Source of the DNA: Agarilytica rhodophyticola | GTDB taxonomy: Bacteria; Pseudomonadota; Gammaproteobacteria; Pseudomonadales; Cellvibrionaceae | Assembly (NCBI RefSeq): GCF_002157225.2 | Contig: NZ_CP020038.1 | Location: forward strand, 310,001 to 374,000 | Reading direction: 5' to 3' | Length of the DNA stretch: 64,000 bases | In this document: one piece after another, positions 8,635 through 17,397 of the stretch | How the letters are laid out: each line of letters begins with the position of its first letter | How positions within the stretch are numbered: position 1 is the stretch's first letter | Position numbers and translations under genes: made by a program | Notes under the pieces: model-generated | The model's database searches: none | Told to the model about the DNA's origin: nothing | The model's input: the letters and a program-made list of their open reading frames with translations, nothing else

Positions 8635-10821
8635 TTGAAATTTTATCGAACATTACCTGCAATTACTTTATTTACCGCCGGATCTGCCTTGGCAGCTTAT
8701 CAGGAAAAACCCCTAGAAGAAGTGGTGGTGAATGCCGAGTTTCATGAAAAGACTGTGTTAGATACTGCTACAAGCGTCAGTATTATTGGACAGGCTCAAT
8801 TGCGTGCTCGTGAAGCGAGTCATTTGGAAGATGTATTAAATATTATCCCTAATGTTAATTTTTCCTCTGGTGCTTCCCGTGGTCGTTTCTTTCAAATTCG
8901 AGGTATCGGGGAACGTAGTCAGTTTGTCGACCCTATTAACCCTTCGGTAGGATTGATCATTGACGGTATTGATTTTACCGGGGTTGGTGGCGCCGCTACA
9001 ACTCTAGATATAAAACAAGTTGAAGTGTTGCGTGGTCCTCAAGGCACTTTGTACGGTGCTAACGCTTTAGCTGGATTAATTAACATAGTCTCGCAAGATC
9101 CTTCTGAGTCTGGAGGCAGCCTTCGTTTAGCACTCGGAGAGTTTAATACTCGCCAATATGAGCAAGTGATTAGTGGCCCTGTCAGCGATGATATTTCCAT
9201 GCGTATCGCGCTATCAAAAAATCAAAGTGATGGTTATACCTCTAATGTTCATTTAAATCGTGACAATACTGAGAATATTGACGAGACAACAATCCGCACT
9301 AAGCTACATTGGCAGGCTAATGATGATACGTTGATTAAGTTCACAAGTTATATTGTTGATGCCGACAACGGTTATGATGCTTTTAGTTATGAAAGTAATC
9401 GTCAAACGATCACAGATCAACCCGGCCACGACCGTGTTAATACTCGGGCATTGGCTTTGGGGCTTGATTATGCAGGCTTTGACAGTTTTAAGTGGGAAAC
9501 CAACCTAAGTGCTGCGGATTCCGACTTAGAATACGGTTTTGACGAGGACTGGAGTTTTCGAACCGTTTGCGCAATAGATTCCTCCTGTGCTTTCTTTCAG
9601 TATTCTACCTTTGACAATTATCAGCGGGATAATAAAAATATTTCTCTCGATTCACGTTTAGTATCAAACTCTGATGAAGGTGAGCTATCTTGGGTATCCG
9701 GTATTTATTATCGTGCGCAAGATGTGGATTTGCTGAGGACCTACACCAATAACGATCCTAATGGTGATAGCTTTTACGGCCCTATTGTTAATCCCGAAAT
9801 TACGCTATTTGGAAGTAATTTCGAAACCAAAAATATAGCGGCCTATGGACAATTGGGTGTGCCCTTAGGCGATACTCTATCGTTGATTGTTGGACTTCGT
9901 GCCGAGACACGTAAAGCCGATTATTCTGATAGCAATAATAATGTTATCGAAAATAATGAAGATTTTGCTGGCGGTAAACTTGCACTTGAATATCGCGGTA
10001 TAGAAGATCATTTATTTTACGGTCTTGTTTCTCGTGGCTATAAAGCTGGTGGTAATAATATTCCAGGTCCCCTAGATGCTAGCGGAAACGATTTAATCCC
10101 TATTATTTTTGATACCGAGTTTATGTGGAATTTCGAACTTGGCCATAAAGCTACTTGGCTAAGTGGTAAGCTCGATTCTCAAATAAGTTTGTTTTATCAA
10201 GATAGAGACGATATCCAAGTACGGCAATCTTTAGTCACCAGCCGAGATTCTGGTGAAGTTAACGGTGATTGTCCTTGCTCTTTTACTGATTTTATTGGTA
10301 ATGCAGCTGCAGGTGTTAACTATGGTTTGGAATTAGAAGTAAACTACTATATTAATGAGCGTACTCGTAGTTGGGTCAACCTTGGTTTATTGGAAACTGA
10401 GTTTCGTGATTTTTTAAATTTTAGTCACGCCAATGCCAACGCTGATACAGGGACTCCAGTGGATTTAGAAGGACGAGAGCAGCCCCACGCACCTAGTTAT
10501 CAAGCTGCTGTGGGAGTGGAATTTGATGTGTTGCCCTATTTGTCATGGCGTATTGATGCAGAAGCTAAAGATAGCTTTTTCTTGTCAGCAAGGCATGAAG
10601 AGCAAACAGAATCTTATGTTCTGTGGAATACTCGGCTAACTTATCAGCGAGATTCTTGGCAATTGGCACTTTGGGGGCGCAATTTAACTGATGAAGATAC
10701 CATTATTCGAGGTTTTGGTAGTTTTGGTAATAATCCGCAAAACTTTTATCAAACAGAACCCTATTATCAACTTGGTGCTCCTCGCGTTATTGGTATTAGC
10801 GCCACACTTAACTTTGAATAA
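8635..10821 (+). CDS. TonB-dependent outer-membrane receptor, probably for thiamine
   Basis: This is an outer-membrane gated porin energised by TonB. The likely start is TTG at 8635, six bases after a GAGGG ribosome site; it gives a good signal peptide (KFYRTLPAITLFTAGSALA). An upstream in-frame TTG at 8611 lacks a site. A TonB box (EEVVV) follows cleavage. The plug domain includes VLNIIPNVNF, FQIRGIGERSQF and the hallmark VEVLRGPQGTLYGANALAGLINI. A 22-strand-type barrel follows, ending in an aromatic-rich strand (ISATLNF). Length, about 728 residues, is normal. Substrate is inferred from the TPP riboswitch and the downstream thiamine genes, an arrangement described for thiamine receptors in Alteromonadales-like gammaproteobacteria. 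Confidence 0.9.
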   Translation: MKFYRTLPAITLFTAGSALAAYQEKPLEEVVVNAEFHEKTVLDTATSVSIIGQAQLRAREASHLEDVLNIIPNVNFSSGASRGRFFQIRGIGERSQFVDPINPSVGLIIDGIDFTGVGGAATTLDIKQVEVLRGPQGTLYGANALAGLINIVSQDPSESGGSLRLALGEFNTRQYEQVISGPVSDDISMRIALSKNQSDGYTSNVHLNRDNTENIDETTIRTKLHWQANDDTLIKFTSYIVDADNGYDAFSYESNRQTITDQPGHDRVNTRALALGLDYAGFDSFKWETNLSAADSDLEYGFDEDWSFRTVCAIDSSCAFFQYSTFDNYQRDNKNISLDSRLVSNSDEGELSWVSGIYYRAQDVDLLRTYTNNDPNGDSFYGPIVNPEITLFGSNFETKNIAAYGQLGVPLGDTLSLIVGLRAETRKADYSDSNNNVIENNEDFAGGKLALEYRGIEDHLFYGLVSRGYKAGGNNIPGPLDASGNDLIPIIFDTEFMWNFELGHKATWLSGKLDSQISLFYQDRDDIQVRQSLVTSRDSGEVNGDCPCSFTDFIGNAAAGVNYGLELEVNYYINERTRSWVNLGLLETEFRDFLNFSHANANADTGTPVDLEGREQPHAPSYQAAVGVEFDVLPYLSWRIDAEAKDSFFLSARHEEQTESYVLWNTRLTYQRDSWQLALWGRNLTDEDTIIRGFGSFGNNPQNFYQTEPYYQLGAPRVIGISATLNFE

Positions 10822-10873
10822 GCTATGGCGTATGTTGGATTTTTAAACAGGTTTTCCATTGAGGAATAGTGTA

Positions 10874-11125
10874 ATGATACTAAGTGTTGAACTAACTCTT
10901 TATCCATTTAACGAATCTTATTTAACGCCAATAAAGAAAACTATTGAACACCTTAATAGCTTCGATGATATTAAGATACAGACCTTTCCAACGGCTACTA
11001 TTTTGATGGGCGAATATGAGCATGTTATGGATGTTTTGAAAGAGACTATGGCATGGAGCCATCAGCAGTTTGGTCGTAGCGTCTTTGTCGCAAAATTTTT
11101 GCCCGGCTATGAAGCTTTAAAGTAG
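10874..11125 (+). CDS. YkoF/MTH1187-like thiamine-binding protein
   Basis: This is a small (83 residues from ATG 10874) alpha/beta protein. A GAGGA ribosome site at 10861-10865 supports this ATG over an in-frame TTG at 10859. Residues such as MILSVELTLYPF, LNSFDDIKIQTFPTATILMGEYEHVMDVLKE and GRSVFVAKFLPGYEALK match the ferredoxin-like YkoF/thiamine-binding family (Pfam Thiamine_BP). A cytoplasmic or carrier role in thiamine/HMP handling is known for YkoF. The gene lies between the TonB receptor and the permease. Its stop overlaps a GTG/ATG cluster starting the next gene. Confidence 0.75.
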   Translation: MILSVELTLYPFNESYLTPIKKTIEHLNSFDDIKIQTFPTATILMGEYEHVMDVLKETMAWSHQQFGRSVFVAKFLPGYEALK

Positions 11126-11127
11126 TG

Positions 11128-11832
11128 ATGATGGACTTTTTTTCTTTTATTGATAATTTCTTTGCTTTCTACCTAGCCAAGTCAGCTTGGGAGTTGTTAG
11201 CAGTTTTTCTAGCCATTGCCTACTTAGCTTTGGCTATGAAAGAAAATAATTGGTGTTGGCCTGCGGCATTGATAAGTACAATTATTTATATATTTTTATT
11301 TTGGGATGTAAGTTTAGTAATGGATTCATTATTGCAGGTCTATTATATGCTTATGGCCATCTACGGCTGGTGGATGTGGCGCTCAAAAAATCAAGAAAAT
11401 AATAGTATCAACAATGGAGTTGAGGCAGCTAGTGTTACATCAATAGCCGATGAACAAATAAAAAACACCTTAAAAATTTCTAATTGGCCCTGGTCAATGC
11501 ATGTATTAGCAATTAGTTCTGTGCTTGTTATTAGTGGCGTATCAGGTTTTTTTCTAAGTAAGAATACTGCCGCAGCCTGGCCATTTTTAGATTCGTTTAC
11601 CACCTGGGGAAGTGTATTAACTACATATATGGTGGCAAAAAAAATTCTCGAAAATTGGTTGTATTGGATTGTAATCGATTCTGTTGCGGTATTTGTCTAC
11701 ATTGAACGCGGTTTATATCCGACGGCAGGTTTATTCATCATTTATGTTGGTATGGTGATTTATGGCTATTTTGTTTGGAAAAAAATTTATAATGAAGAGA
11801 ATAAAATAGTTGCTGAGCCTATCTCATCATGA
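11128..11832 (+). CDS. pnuT: PnuT-like (PnuC family) thiamine permease
   Basis: This integral inner-membrane protein belongs to the PnuC vitamin transporter family, which moves unphosphorylated vitamin by facilitated diffusion and relies on a kinase for trapping. Several hydrophobic helices are visible (for example ELLAVFLAIAYLALAM, ALISTIIYIFLFW, VLAISSVLVISGVSGFF, LFIIYVGMVIYGYFVW). The family's Trp-rich signature appears as YGWWMWR near residue 87, followed by a polar loop insert of about 30 residues. The start could be ATG 11128 or 11131, or GTG 11125. Thiamine rather than nicotinamide riboside specificity is inferred from the riboswitch and from the thiamine-kinase-like gene that overlaps its end by four bases (ATGA). 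Confidence 0.85.
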   Translation: MMDFFSFIDNFFAFYLAKSAWELLAVFLAIAYLALAMKENNWCWPAALISTIIYIFLFWDVSLVMDSLLQVYYMLMAIYGWWMWRSKNQENNSINNGVEAASVTSIADEQIKNTLKISNWPWSMHVLAISSVLVISGVSGFFLSKNTAAAWPFLDSFTTWGSVLTTYMVAKKILENWLYWIVIDSVAVFVYIERGLYPTAGLFIIYVGMVIYGYFVWKKIYNEENKIVAEPISS

Positions 11833-12581
11833 GTTCTTATCAGATGCGCCTAGAACAAGCGTTAGATACGTGGCGCAATTGGCAGTCTCCTTTTTCTAAA
11901 AAGCCAACAGTACTCGAAAAAATTAGTAGTGGTTACACCAACCGCTCTTACCTTGTGGGTGATAGGGCATCGGCGGTAATTTTAAGACTGAATCATCCAG
12001 ACTCAAAAACATTAGGTATTAATCGCCGACACGAATATCATATTCTGCAATCAATACGTTCATTGAATATTGCACCGAAAATCGTGTATTGGTCAAAGGC
12101 GATGAACTTTGCTGTATTTGAATTTATCGATGGCCGAGTCTGGACAGATAAAGACTTTCTCCAGGCTGAACAACATCAAAGACTTATGGATGTTATTGCT
12201 AAATACCGCTCTGTAGCTATAGATATTGCATCTTTCTCTTACCACAGTTATTTAAATAGCTATTGGCACAAGTTTAAATTGCAAGGTGGCAATACGGCTC
12301 CTTACCAAAGAGACTGGGACTTATTTAATAAACAGTTGAAACTGTATGAAAGGTTACATAAAAATAGAGTTCTTACCCATCATGATCTTGTTGCAGAAAA
12401 TATCATTGAAACTAACAATGGCATAAAAATAATTGACTGGGAATATGCCGGGCTAGGTATTGCTGCGCTAGATGATTATTTTGTTATAAAACATAGCCGG
12501 AAAAATATATATAAAGCGAAATATCAAATGGCTAGAAACATTATATCTTGGTTGGATAAGCTATGGTGGGAAATTCGTTAG
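11829..12581 (+). CDS. Thiamine-kinase-like APH/choline kinase family protein
   Basis: This is a phosphotransferase of the aminoglycoside/choline kinase fold, 250 residues. KISSGYTNRSYLVG near residue 36 is the nucleotide-binding loop. LTHHDLVAENII (about 190-201) is the catalytic H-x-D-x4-N motif, and IKIIDWEYAGLG (about 206-217) supplies the metal-binding D-x-E. It overlaps pnuT by ATGA, which implies translational coupling. In PnuT systems the partner kinase traps imported thiamine by phosphorylation, so a ThiK-type role is the likely one. Sequence alone cannot exclude choline or another small alcohol as substrate. Confidence 0.82.
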   Translation: MSSYQMRLEQALDTWRNWQSPFSKKPTVLEKISSGYTNRSYLVGDRASAVILRLNHPDSKTLGINRRHEYHILQSIRSLNIAPKIVYWSKAMNFAVFEFIDGRVWTDKDFLQAEQHQRLMDVIAKYRSVAIDIASFSYHSYLNSYWHKFKLQGGNTAPYQRDWDLFNKQLKLYERLHKNRVLTHHDLVAENIIETNNGIKIIDWEYAGLGIAALDDYFVIKHSRKNIYKAKYQMARNIISWLDKLWWEIR

Positions 12582-12593
12582 AACTTTTATAGG

Positions 12594-12630
12594 AGGTGAT
12601 TAGATCGGTTCTAGACCTGCCTAATCACCT
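12594..12630. terminator. Terminator-like hairpin between convergent genes
   Basis: AGGTGATTAG pairs perfectly with CTAATCACCT (10 bp), with an inner GGT/ACC pairing. It lies just after the thiamine kinase stop and before the convergent minus-strand gene end. The T-tract is weak on both sides. Confidence 0.65.
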
Positions 12631-12655
12631 ATCATTTCTTTACGAGTAAGACGGT

Positions 12656-14749
12656 TTATTTACGAGTATAACGGTAAAGTGTCGCATCCTCGGTTCCAGC
12701 ATCATAGATACAGTCAAACTGTTTGTCGCTAACATTAAGTAGATAGCATGTATAGACTTGGCTTTGTGCGTCTTCCCATTCGTCATCACAGCTCTCGCGT
12801 GTTTTTTCCATATGAGTATCCATGATGATTTGATTATGGGTTTTTCTCCATTTATACCCAGTTTTATATAGCTCACATTTGCCGGCATCGTCTTTTTCTA
12901 CGTAGCCGCCACTACCATCTTGTTGGACACTTTCATTACCTGCTTTTTCCCATTTGCAGCTTTCGTTTAGACGTTGTAAAGAATACTCCCCAACAAGATT
13001 TAAGTCGTGCAGTTTAGGTCGACTCATCGTCATATCACCAAACATGGAAAGGCCATTTTTTTCGGCATCCATAATAAAATTAAAGTCCATTGGGCTGCTA
13101 TCCATTAACTGGATAAATTCTTGTTGAGCTATACAGCCAGCCTGACCAAAACTACTGATAGGGTTATCGAGCACTTCAGCAAATTTGCGGTAGTTGGCGC
13201 TTAAACCATAAATCCCATTTGGCTCTAGAGTTTCGTTTGCCAAGCTTTCTGCGACCTTTTGAGCTTGTTGTCCGGCGTATACAACAATATGCTGCCCCTT
13301 TATTGCGGCCTTAATTTCGATAGTGGGTGGCATCATTGGTAGAACGATATCGGTTGCTGTGCCATCTGTTGGGATGGAGACTGAACTGAGGAAAGGCACC
13401 ATACTTGTTAAAGCAACGATGGTTTGAGGGTCTTTTGCGGCAATACTAAGAAGTGCAGACGCATCGCTTGGATAATCTGAACCCTCTTCCCACTTAACGC
13501 TATAGAGCGATGCCCCAACCCCTTGAATACCTTGTACTAGACCCGTCGCCATAGCTAGTAGTGCAGGGTTTCCTTGTTTTACTTGATTTTGTGCATACAC
13601 AAGTGTGTTGCACTTAAATTCAGTTGTAATAAAGGCGTTCCATAGAGCGGTTAATGCTGGAGGTGCGTTGCTGACATCAAAGCCGATACCTAAGCCAAAC
13701 AGTTTGTCGTCTGACTTAAGAGTATGTTGTGGTATATGTCCACGCATTTTTTGTAAATGTGTTGTTGTAAATTCGTGGTCGATTTCCAGTATGCCATGGT
13801 AGGAAAGATCTAAGGATTCGCCGTTAACTTGTGTTGAGCGATAGCCTGCAGTGATACGAGGAATTGCTGAGATAAATTGGTCGTACTCTTGGCGGCATAC
13901 TTCTGTGGTGTTCTCTTTTAACACTTCAGTAATATCACTTGAAAAATACTGTTGTATTTGTTGCCCGAAGCTATTTTTTTCTGGCCATAATATACCGCGT
14001 GCAATACGCTGTAGATTGAAAAACAAGATGAAGTCATCTGTATACTTATATCGCTTTTTAATGGCTTCGATCTCGCCGCTTTGTGCTATAGATTGTTCAG
14101 GCTTTGTCATAGCCAAACGCTCTTTCTTAGTTGCTTCATCGTCCGAAGCCGCCAATAGCGTTGCCGTTACCACATTATCGACTATGGTGATAGCTAGCTG
14201 TTGTAACGTAGCCTTTTTGTCGGCCTCATTTAAAGGCCATACACGTACCTTATGCTGGTCTATGATAACTTCTTCATATTGCCACCCACTTTCAGTAGAA
14301 GCTTGCTCGAGCATTTGGTTAAGAGTGTCAGAGTTTGCGAGTTTCATTCGAAAAACTGGTGCCATACCGTGGCTGTATAGCACAAAAGGCCCTGTTCTCG
14401 CTAAGCCTGTGAAGTCTGCAAATGCACCAAAAGTACCGTCAGTAGTATCGACATACTGCTTAATTAAATGGGTAAAAAATTTAATACTAGCAGCGTCCTG
14501 ACCTGCAAATAATTCAAAGGCTTCTTCCATTTGCTGGCTTTGAGATGGTGTATATCCTCCCATAAGTGGGAATTTGCTCAAAAAGTTTGCCAGTTCTTTA
14601 TTACTTTCGCCTCCAAAATAGTAAATCGTATCTGCGGGTATGTAGTGAAGTAATTCAGAGCCTGAGCTTGCCTGAGTGTTTTTACCAACTTGCCATCCGA
14701 CGACACCTGCAGCGCTTAGAATAGCGACAATGAGTATCCATTTTTTCAT
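12656..14749 (-). CDS. Large periplasmic membrane-anchored protein of unknown function
   Basis: This is 697 residues long. A short cytoplasmic MKK and a hydrophobic segment (WILIVAILSAAGVVGWQVG) give an uncleaved N-terminal anchor or signal peptide; the remainder should be periplasmic. An AGGAAAAG ribosome site precedes the ATG. The mature part starts with LLHYIPADTIYYFGG, a style typical of DUF3352-like periplasmic proteins in which a residue stretch about escaping 'PADT' precedes long alpha/beta repeats. The C-terminal 120 residues are cysteine-containing (SCKWEKAG, KCELYKTGYKW, SCDDEWEDA, YTCYLLN, FDCIYD) and resemble a small separate domain. I cannot assign a function. It is transcribed towards the thiamine operon. 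Confidence 0.65.
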   Translation of the reverse strand: MKKWILIVAILSAAGVVGWQVGKNTQASSGSELLHYIPADTIYYFGGESNKELANFLSKFPLMGGYTPSQSQQMEEAFELFAGQDAASIKFFTHLIKQYVDTTDGTFGAFADFTGLARTGPFVLYSHGMAPVFRMKLANSDTLNQMLEQASTESGWQYEEVIIDQHKVRVWPLNEADKKATLQQLAITIVDNVVTATLLAASDDEATKKERLAMTKPEQSIAQSGEIEAIKKRYKYTDDFILFFNLQRIARGILWPEKNSFGQQIQQYFSSDITEVLKENTTEVCRQEYDQFISAIPRITAGYRSTQVNGESLDLSYHGILEIDHEFTTTHLQKMRGHIPQHTLKSDDKLFGLGIGFDVSNAPPALTALWNAFITTEFKCNTLVYAQNQVKQGNPALLAMATGLVQGIQGVGASLYSVKWEEGSDYPSDASALLSIAAKDPQTIVALTSMVPFLSSVSIPTDGTATDIVLPMMPPTIEIKAAIKGQHIVVYAGQQAQKVAESLANETLEPNGIYGLSANYRKFAEVLDNPISSFGQAGCIAQQEFIQLMDSSPMDFNFIMDAEKNGLSMFGDMTMSRPKLHDLNLVGEYSLQRLNESCKWEKAGNESVQQDGSGGYVEKDDAGKCELYKTGYKWRKTHNQIIMDTHMEKTRESCDDEWEDAQSQVYTCYLLNVSDKQFDCIYDAGTEDATLYRYTRK

Positions 14750-14948
14750 CTTACTTTTCCTGCTTGTTTAAAACGTGATCAGTTCTTGAGTTTTCAATGC
14801 TTAAGCTGATAGGAATAATATAGTTTTGTTCACTGAATTGATACTTGTGGTCTTAGGTGCTGTTGATAGCTCCTAGTAAGCCTATGAATAGTGCTGATGA
14901 TAAAGATTTTTAGTCTGTTATAAGTAATTACTAGATATCTACAACAAT

Positions 14949-14977
14949 AAAGCCGAGCATTATTGTAGCTCGGCTTT
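14949..14977. terminator. Intrinsic terminator after the porin gene
   Basis: AAAGCCGAGC pairs perfectly with GCTCGGCTTT around a nine-base loop, 21 bases beyond the porin stop on the minus strand. T-rich sequence lies on both sides. Confidence 0.85.
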
Positions 14978-14997
14978 ACAAGGTTTTTTTCAGTTCA

Positions 14998-16152
14998 CTA
15001 AAATATGTAATTGATAGCAAAGCGGACTAAATTGGCGTCGTTAGCATCGTTGAGATCGTCGTCTTGTTTGGTGTATTGCAGTTTAAGAGCAATGTTGTTT
15101 CTCCAGTCGTAACGTACACCGATAGATAGTGCTGTGCGCTCATCAGCAAAACTACCAAGGGTAGCCAGCGTCGCTGCTCTCAGCTCCACATTGGTTCCGC
15201 CTGGTCCTAGAGGCACAAGGGTTCCCAAAGGTATGTCGTTCACTGCACTAAGCATTTCCGGCTCGTCTTCAAAGTCTTCGAAGGTGATGTGGGGAGTGAA
15301 TTTACCCAATCTAATGCCACTGGTGAGATAAAATGCAGTGGTTTCAGGAAAAACTGAGTCATCGGTGGTGATATAGGTATATTCGCCGCTGAGAAACCAG
15401 CTGGATAAATCTATATCAATGCCTCCACCGATAAAAGTCCCTGAGTCCTTGCTCACGCGAATATCCTCGGCTAAAGCTGCATTACCTGTACTGGCAAGTG
15501 CCCCTAGTAAAGGTTCGAATGCGCCGAATAAAAATGTTGTCTTTGCTCGGCCGTAAACGGCTCTTAATGTTAGCCAATCTCGCTGGGCTTTAAAAGAAAC
15601 GGTGGTTAGATTTTCCAATTCAAAGTTGGTTGTAAGACCACCGAAGTCAGAGGGTAAGTCAAGGTCGCCAGCAGTAAGCTGGGCCTCGTATTCCCAGTCA
15701 CCAGCATAGGTGTTATAGCTTATTCTAAAGCCATCCATATTATTGAAGGCTACGTCATAGACCGATTCGGGGGGAGTAATCCAGTGGTAGGAATAGCCAA
15801 CATCGAGTGTTGCAGAATAAGTAAACAGTGGCACCCGAAAACGACCCGCGCTAACCTGCAGATTATCAGTGGCTTCGTAGGTCATATACGCCCATATAAA
15901 TCTAGCGTCATAATCATCTTCACCGTATGCAACAATTTGGCCTGTGGCGCTTATACTTTCATCTACATCACCGCTGACTTGTACTGCAAAAAGACTGTCT
16001 GGGGTAAAACCGATACTGTCATTGTAATCATATAATGTATCGTCTGAGCTGGTTATGCCGCCGACCAAATTAGCAAAGCCATTAATGCGAACTTGGGCGT
16101 TCACGCTGGAGGCTACAGCGGTTAGTAAGGCTATAGAAATTAGCTTCTTCAT
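14998..16152 (-). CDS. Outer-membrane porin-like beta-barrel protein
   Basis: The start has a strong GAGGAG ribosome site and a cleavable signal peptide (MKKLISIALLTAVASSVNA). The 384-residue protein then shows alternating polar/aromatic beta strands, such as VRINGFANLVGG, FAVQVSGDVDESISATGQIVAYG, LQVSAGRFRVPLF and a final strand ending VRFAINYIF with terminal Phe, the usual barrel assembly signal. It resembles general or phosphate-type porins of marine gammaproteobacteria. The small substrate-binding-like gene ending 14 bases upstream on the same strand belongs to the same operon, which hints at anion/phosphate uptake. Confidence 0.85.
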   Translation of the reverse strand: MKKLISIALLTAVASSVNAQVRINGFANLVGGITSSDDTLYDYNDSIGFTPDSLFAVQVSGDVDESISATGQIVAYGEDDYDARFIWAYMTYEATDNLQVSAGRFRVPLFTYSATLDVGYSYHWITPPESVYDVAFNNMDGFRISYNTYAGDWEYEAQLTAGDLDLPSDFGGLTTNFELENLTTVSFKAQRDWLTLRAVYGRAKTTFLFGAFEPLLGALASTGNAALAEDIRVSKDSGTFIGGGIDIDLSSWFLSGEYTYITTDDSVFPETTAFYLTSGIRLGKFTPHITFEDFEDEPEMLSAVNDIPLGTLVPLGPGGTNVELRAATLATLGSFADERTALSIGVRYDWRNNIALKLQYTKQDDDLNDANDANLVRFAINYIF

Positions 16153-16166
16153 TGTTGTTACTCCTC

Positions 16167-16595
16167 TTATTGCAGCGGGATGGCTTTTACAGTGTCATTG
16201 ACAGCACTGCTATCCACATAGCCGATAGCATTTTGATTGTTGGCAATTAATGCAATTACCGCAGCATCGTTATCCACCTCTTTCGGGGGAATTCCCTTGC
16301 CTGTGAACACCAGTTTCGACCAGTAAGCTGATACCTGATTTGATGATCGGTTTAGTACGGTGGTATCAAATGTATCTCGCGTCGGACTTCCCTCTACTTG
16401 ATTAATAGGAATAGCCTCTTTGCTATTGGAAAACTTCTTGGCTTTGCCTAGAAATATACGTTGTGTTGACTTCATATCTATGGTGGCGTCATTGCTTGGG
16501 TGGACAACAATTACCAACTCCGCCATTGCTGATACAGTTAGGAAACAACCAATTAAGGTTGCGCTGATATTTTTTAATATGGTTGTTATATGCAT
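16167..16595 (-). CDS. Small periplasmic phosphate-binding-like (PstS-like) protein
   Basis: This protein has 142 residues with a signal peptide (about residues 1-26, ending AMA). The mature chain, ELVIVVHPSNDATIDMKSTQRIFLGKAKKFSNSKEAIPIN followed by TRDTF and a C-terminal NAIGYVDSS, matches the short PBP-like domain seen in PstS-type proteins, but it is only about half the length of a full PstS. Such stand-alone versions commonly sit beside porins and are thought to assist anion capture or signalling. It is 14 bp upstream of the porin gene in one operon. No Pho box could be picked out upstream. Confidence 0.8.
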   Translation of the reverse strand: MHITTILKNISATLIGCFLTVSAMAELVIVVHPSNDATIDMKSTQRIFLGKAKKFSNSKEAIPINQVEGSPTRDTFDTTVLNRSSNQVSAYWSKLVFTGKGIPPKEVDNDAAVIALIANNQNAIGYVDSSAVNDTVKAIPLQ

Positions 16596-16760
16596 TTTGT
16601 TCGCCCTACAGGAATTAGTAAGTTCGTTGCCAATTCAATAATTAATATAGCAACGATTTAATTTTTTTTTAGAAATGAGCGAATTTATATGTGCTTTTTA
16701 AAAGATAAAGCTAGTGATAGATATTATTTTTGAGTGGTAAAAAAGAGGGGGTAGGATGCG

Positions 16761-17219
16761 TTAGCAGACTTTCGCAAGATAGCGATCAAGCTTATTGGCA
16801 AAATTTTGTCGATCACTTTGGCTAAGTGGGGGCGGCCCACCGGTATGAACGCCGCTAGAACGCATGGTTTCTAGAAAGTCACGCATGTTTAGCCGTCCTT
16901 TGATATTGTCTTTTGTGAAAAGCTCCCCTCTTGAGCTTAAAGCAATGCAGCCTTTATCTATAACGTCAGCTGCCAAGGGAATATCGCTTGTAATAACAAG
17001 GTCTCCGGACTTGACGCGTTTTACTATTTCATTATCGGCAATATCAAATCCTTTTTCCACTTGTAAAGTTTTTACGTAGGGAGAATTAGGAAGCTTAATT
17101 CCATGATTAGAAACAAATGTAACGGGCACCTTGGTGCGTTGTGATGCACGATAAAGCATATCACGTATCACAGCTGGACAAGCGTCTGCATCGACCCAAA
17201 TACTCGTAGAATTTGCCAC
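16761..17219 (-). CDS. YaiI/YqxD family protein (DUF188, UPF0178)
   Basis: This 152-residue protein opens with the family signature [20 protein letters not shown] and continues with [23 protein letters not shown] and a C-terminal [21 protein letters not shown], all characteristic of UPF0178. The fold is PIN/NYN-like with conserved aspartates, so an RNase-type activity is suspected for the family but not shown. The start is GTG at 17219, because the conserved domain begins only eight residues later. It appears to be a single-gene unit. Confidence 0.92.
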   Translation of the reverse strand: MANSTSIWVDADACPAVIRDMLYRASQRTKVPVTFVSNHGIKLPNSPYVKTLQVEKGFDIADNEIVKRVKSGDLVITSDIPLAADVIDKGCIALSSRGELFTKDNIKGRLNMRDFLETMRSSGVHTGGPPPLSQSDRQNFANKLDRYLAKVC

Positions 17220-17397
17220 TATATTTATTTTTCCCTATCTGTATCGGTAGTTTTTAAGAGCCTGCAAATAGCCTAATCTCGGTAACAAAGATCTGCTAGT
17301 ACCAGTGAGTTTGCTTTGTCATAATCTCTATGCAACGTTGGGCCATGGTAGTTATTGCCCCTGATGCTGTCAACAAGCCTTAAGGTAAGGAGAAATC

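Noticed and set aside
13851-14501. 216-residue plus-strand reading frame
   Set aside because: It lies wholly antisense to the well-supported 697-residue periplasmic protein, has no ribosome site and shows no protein-like motifs.
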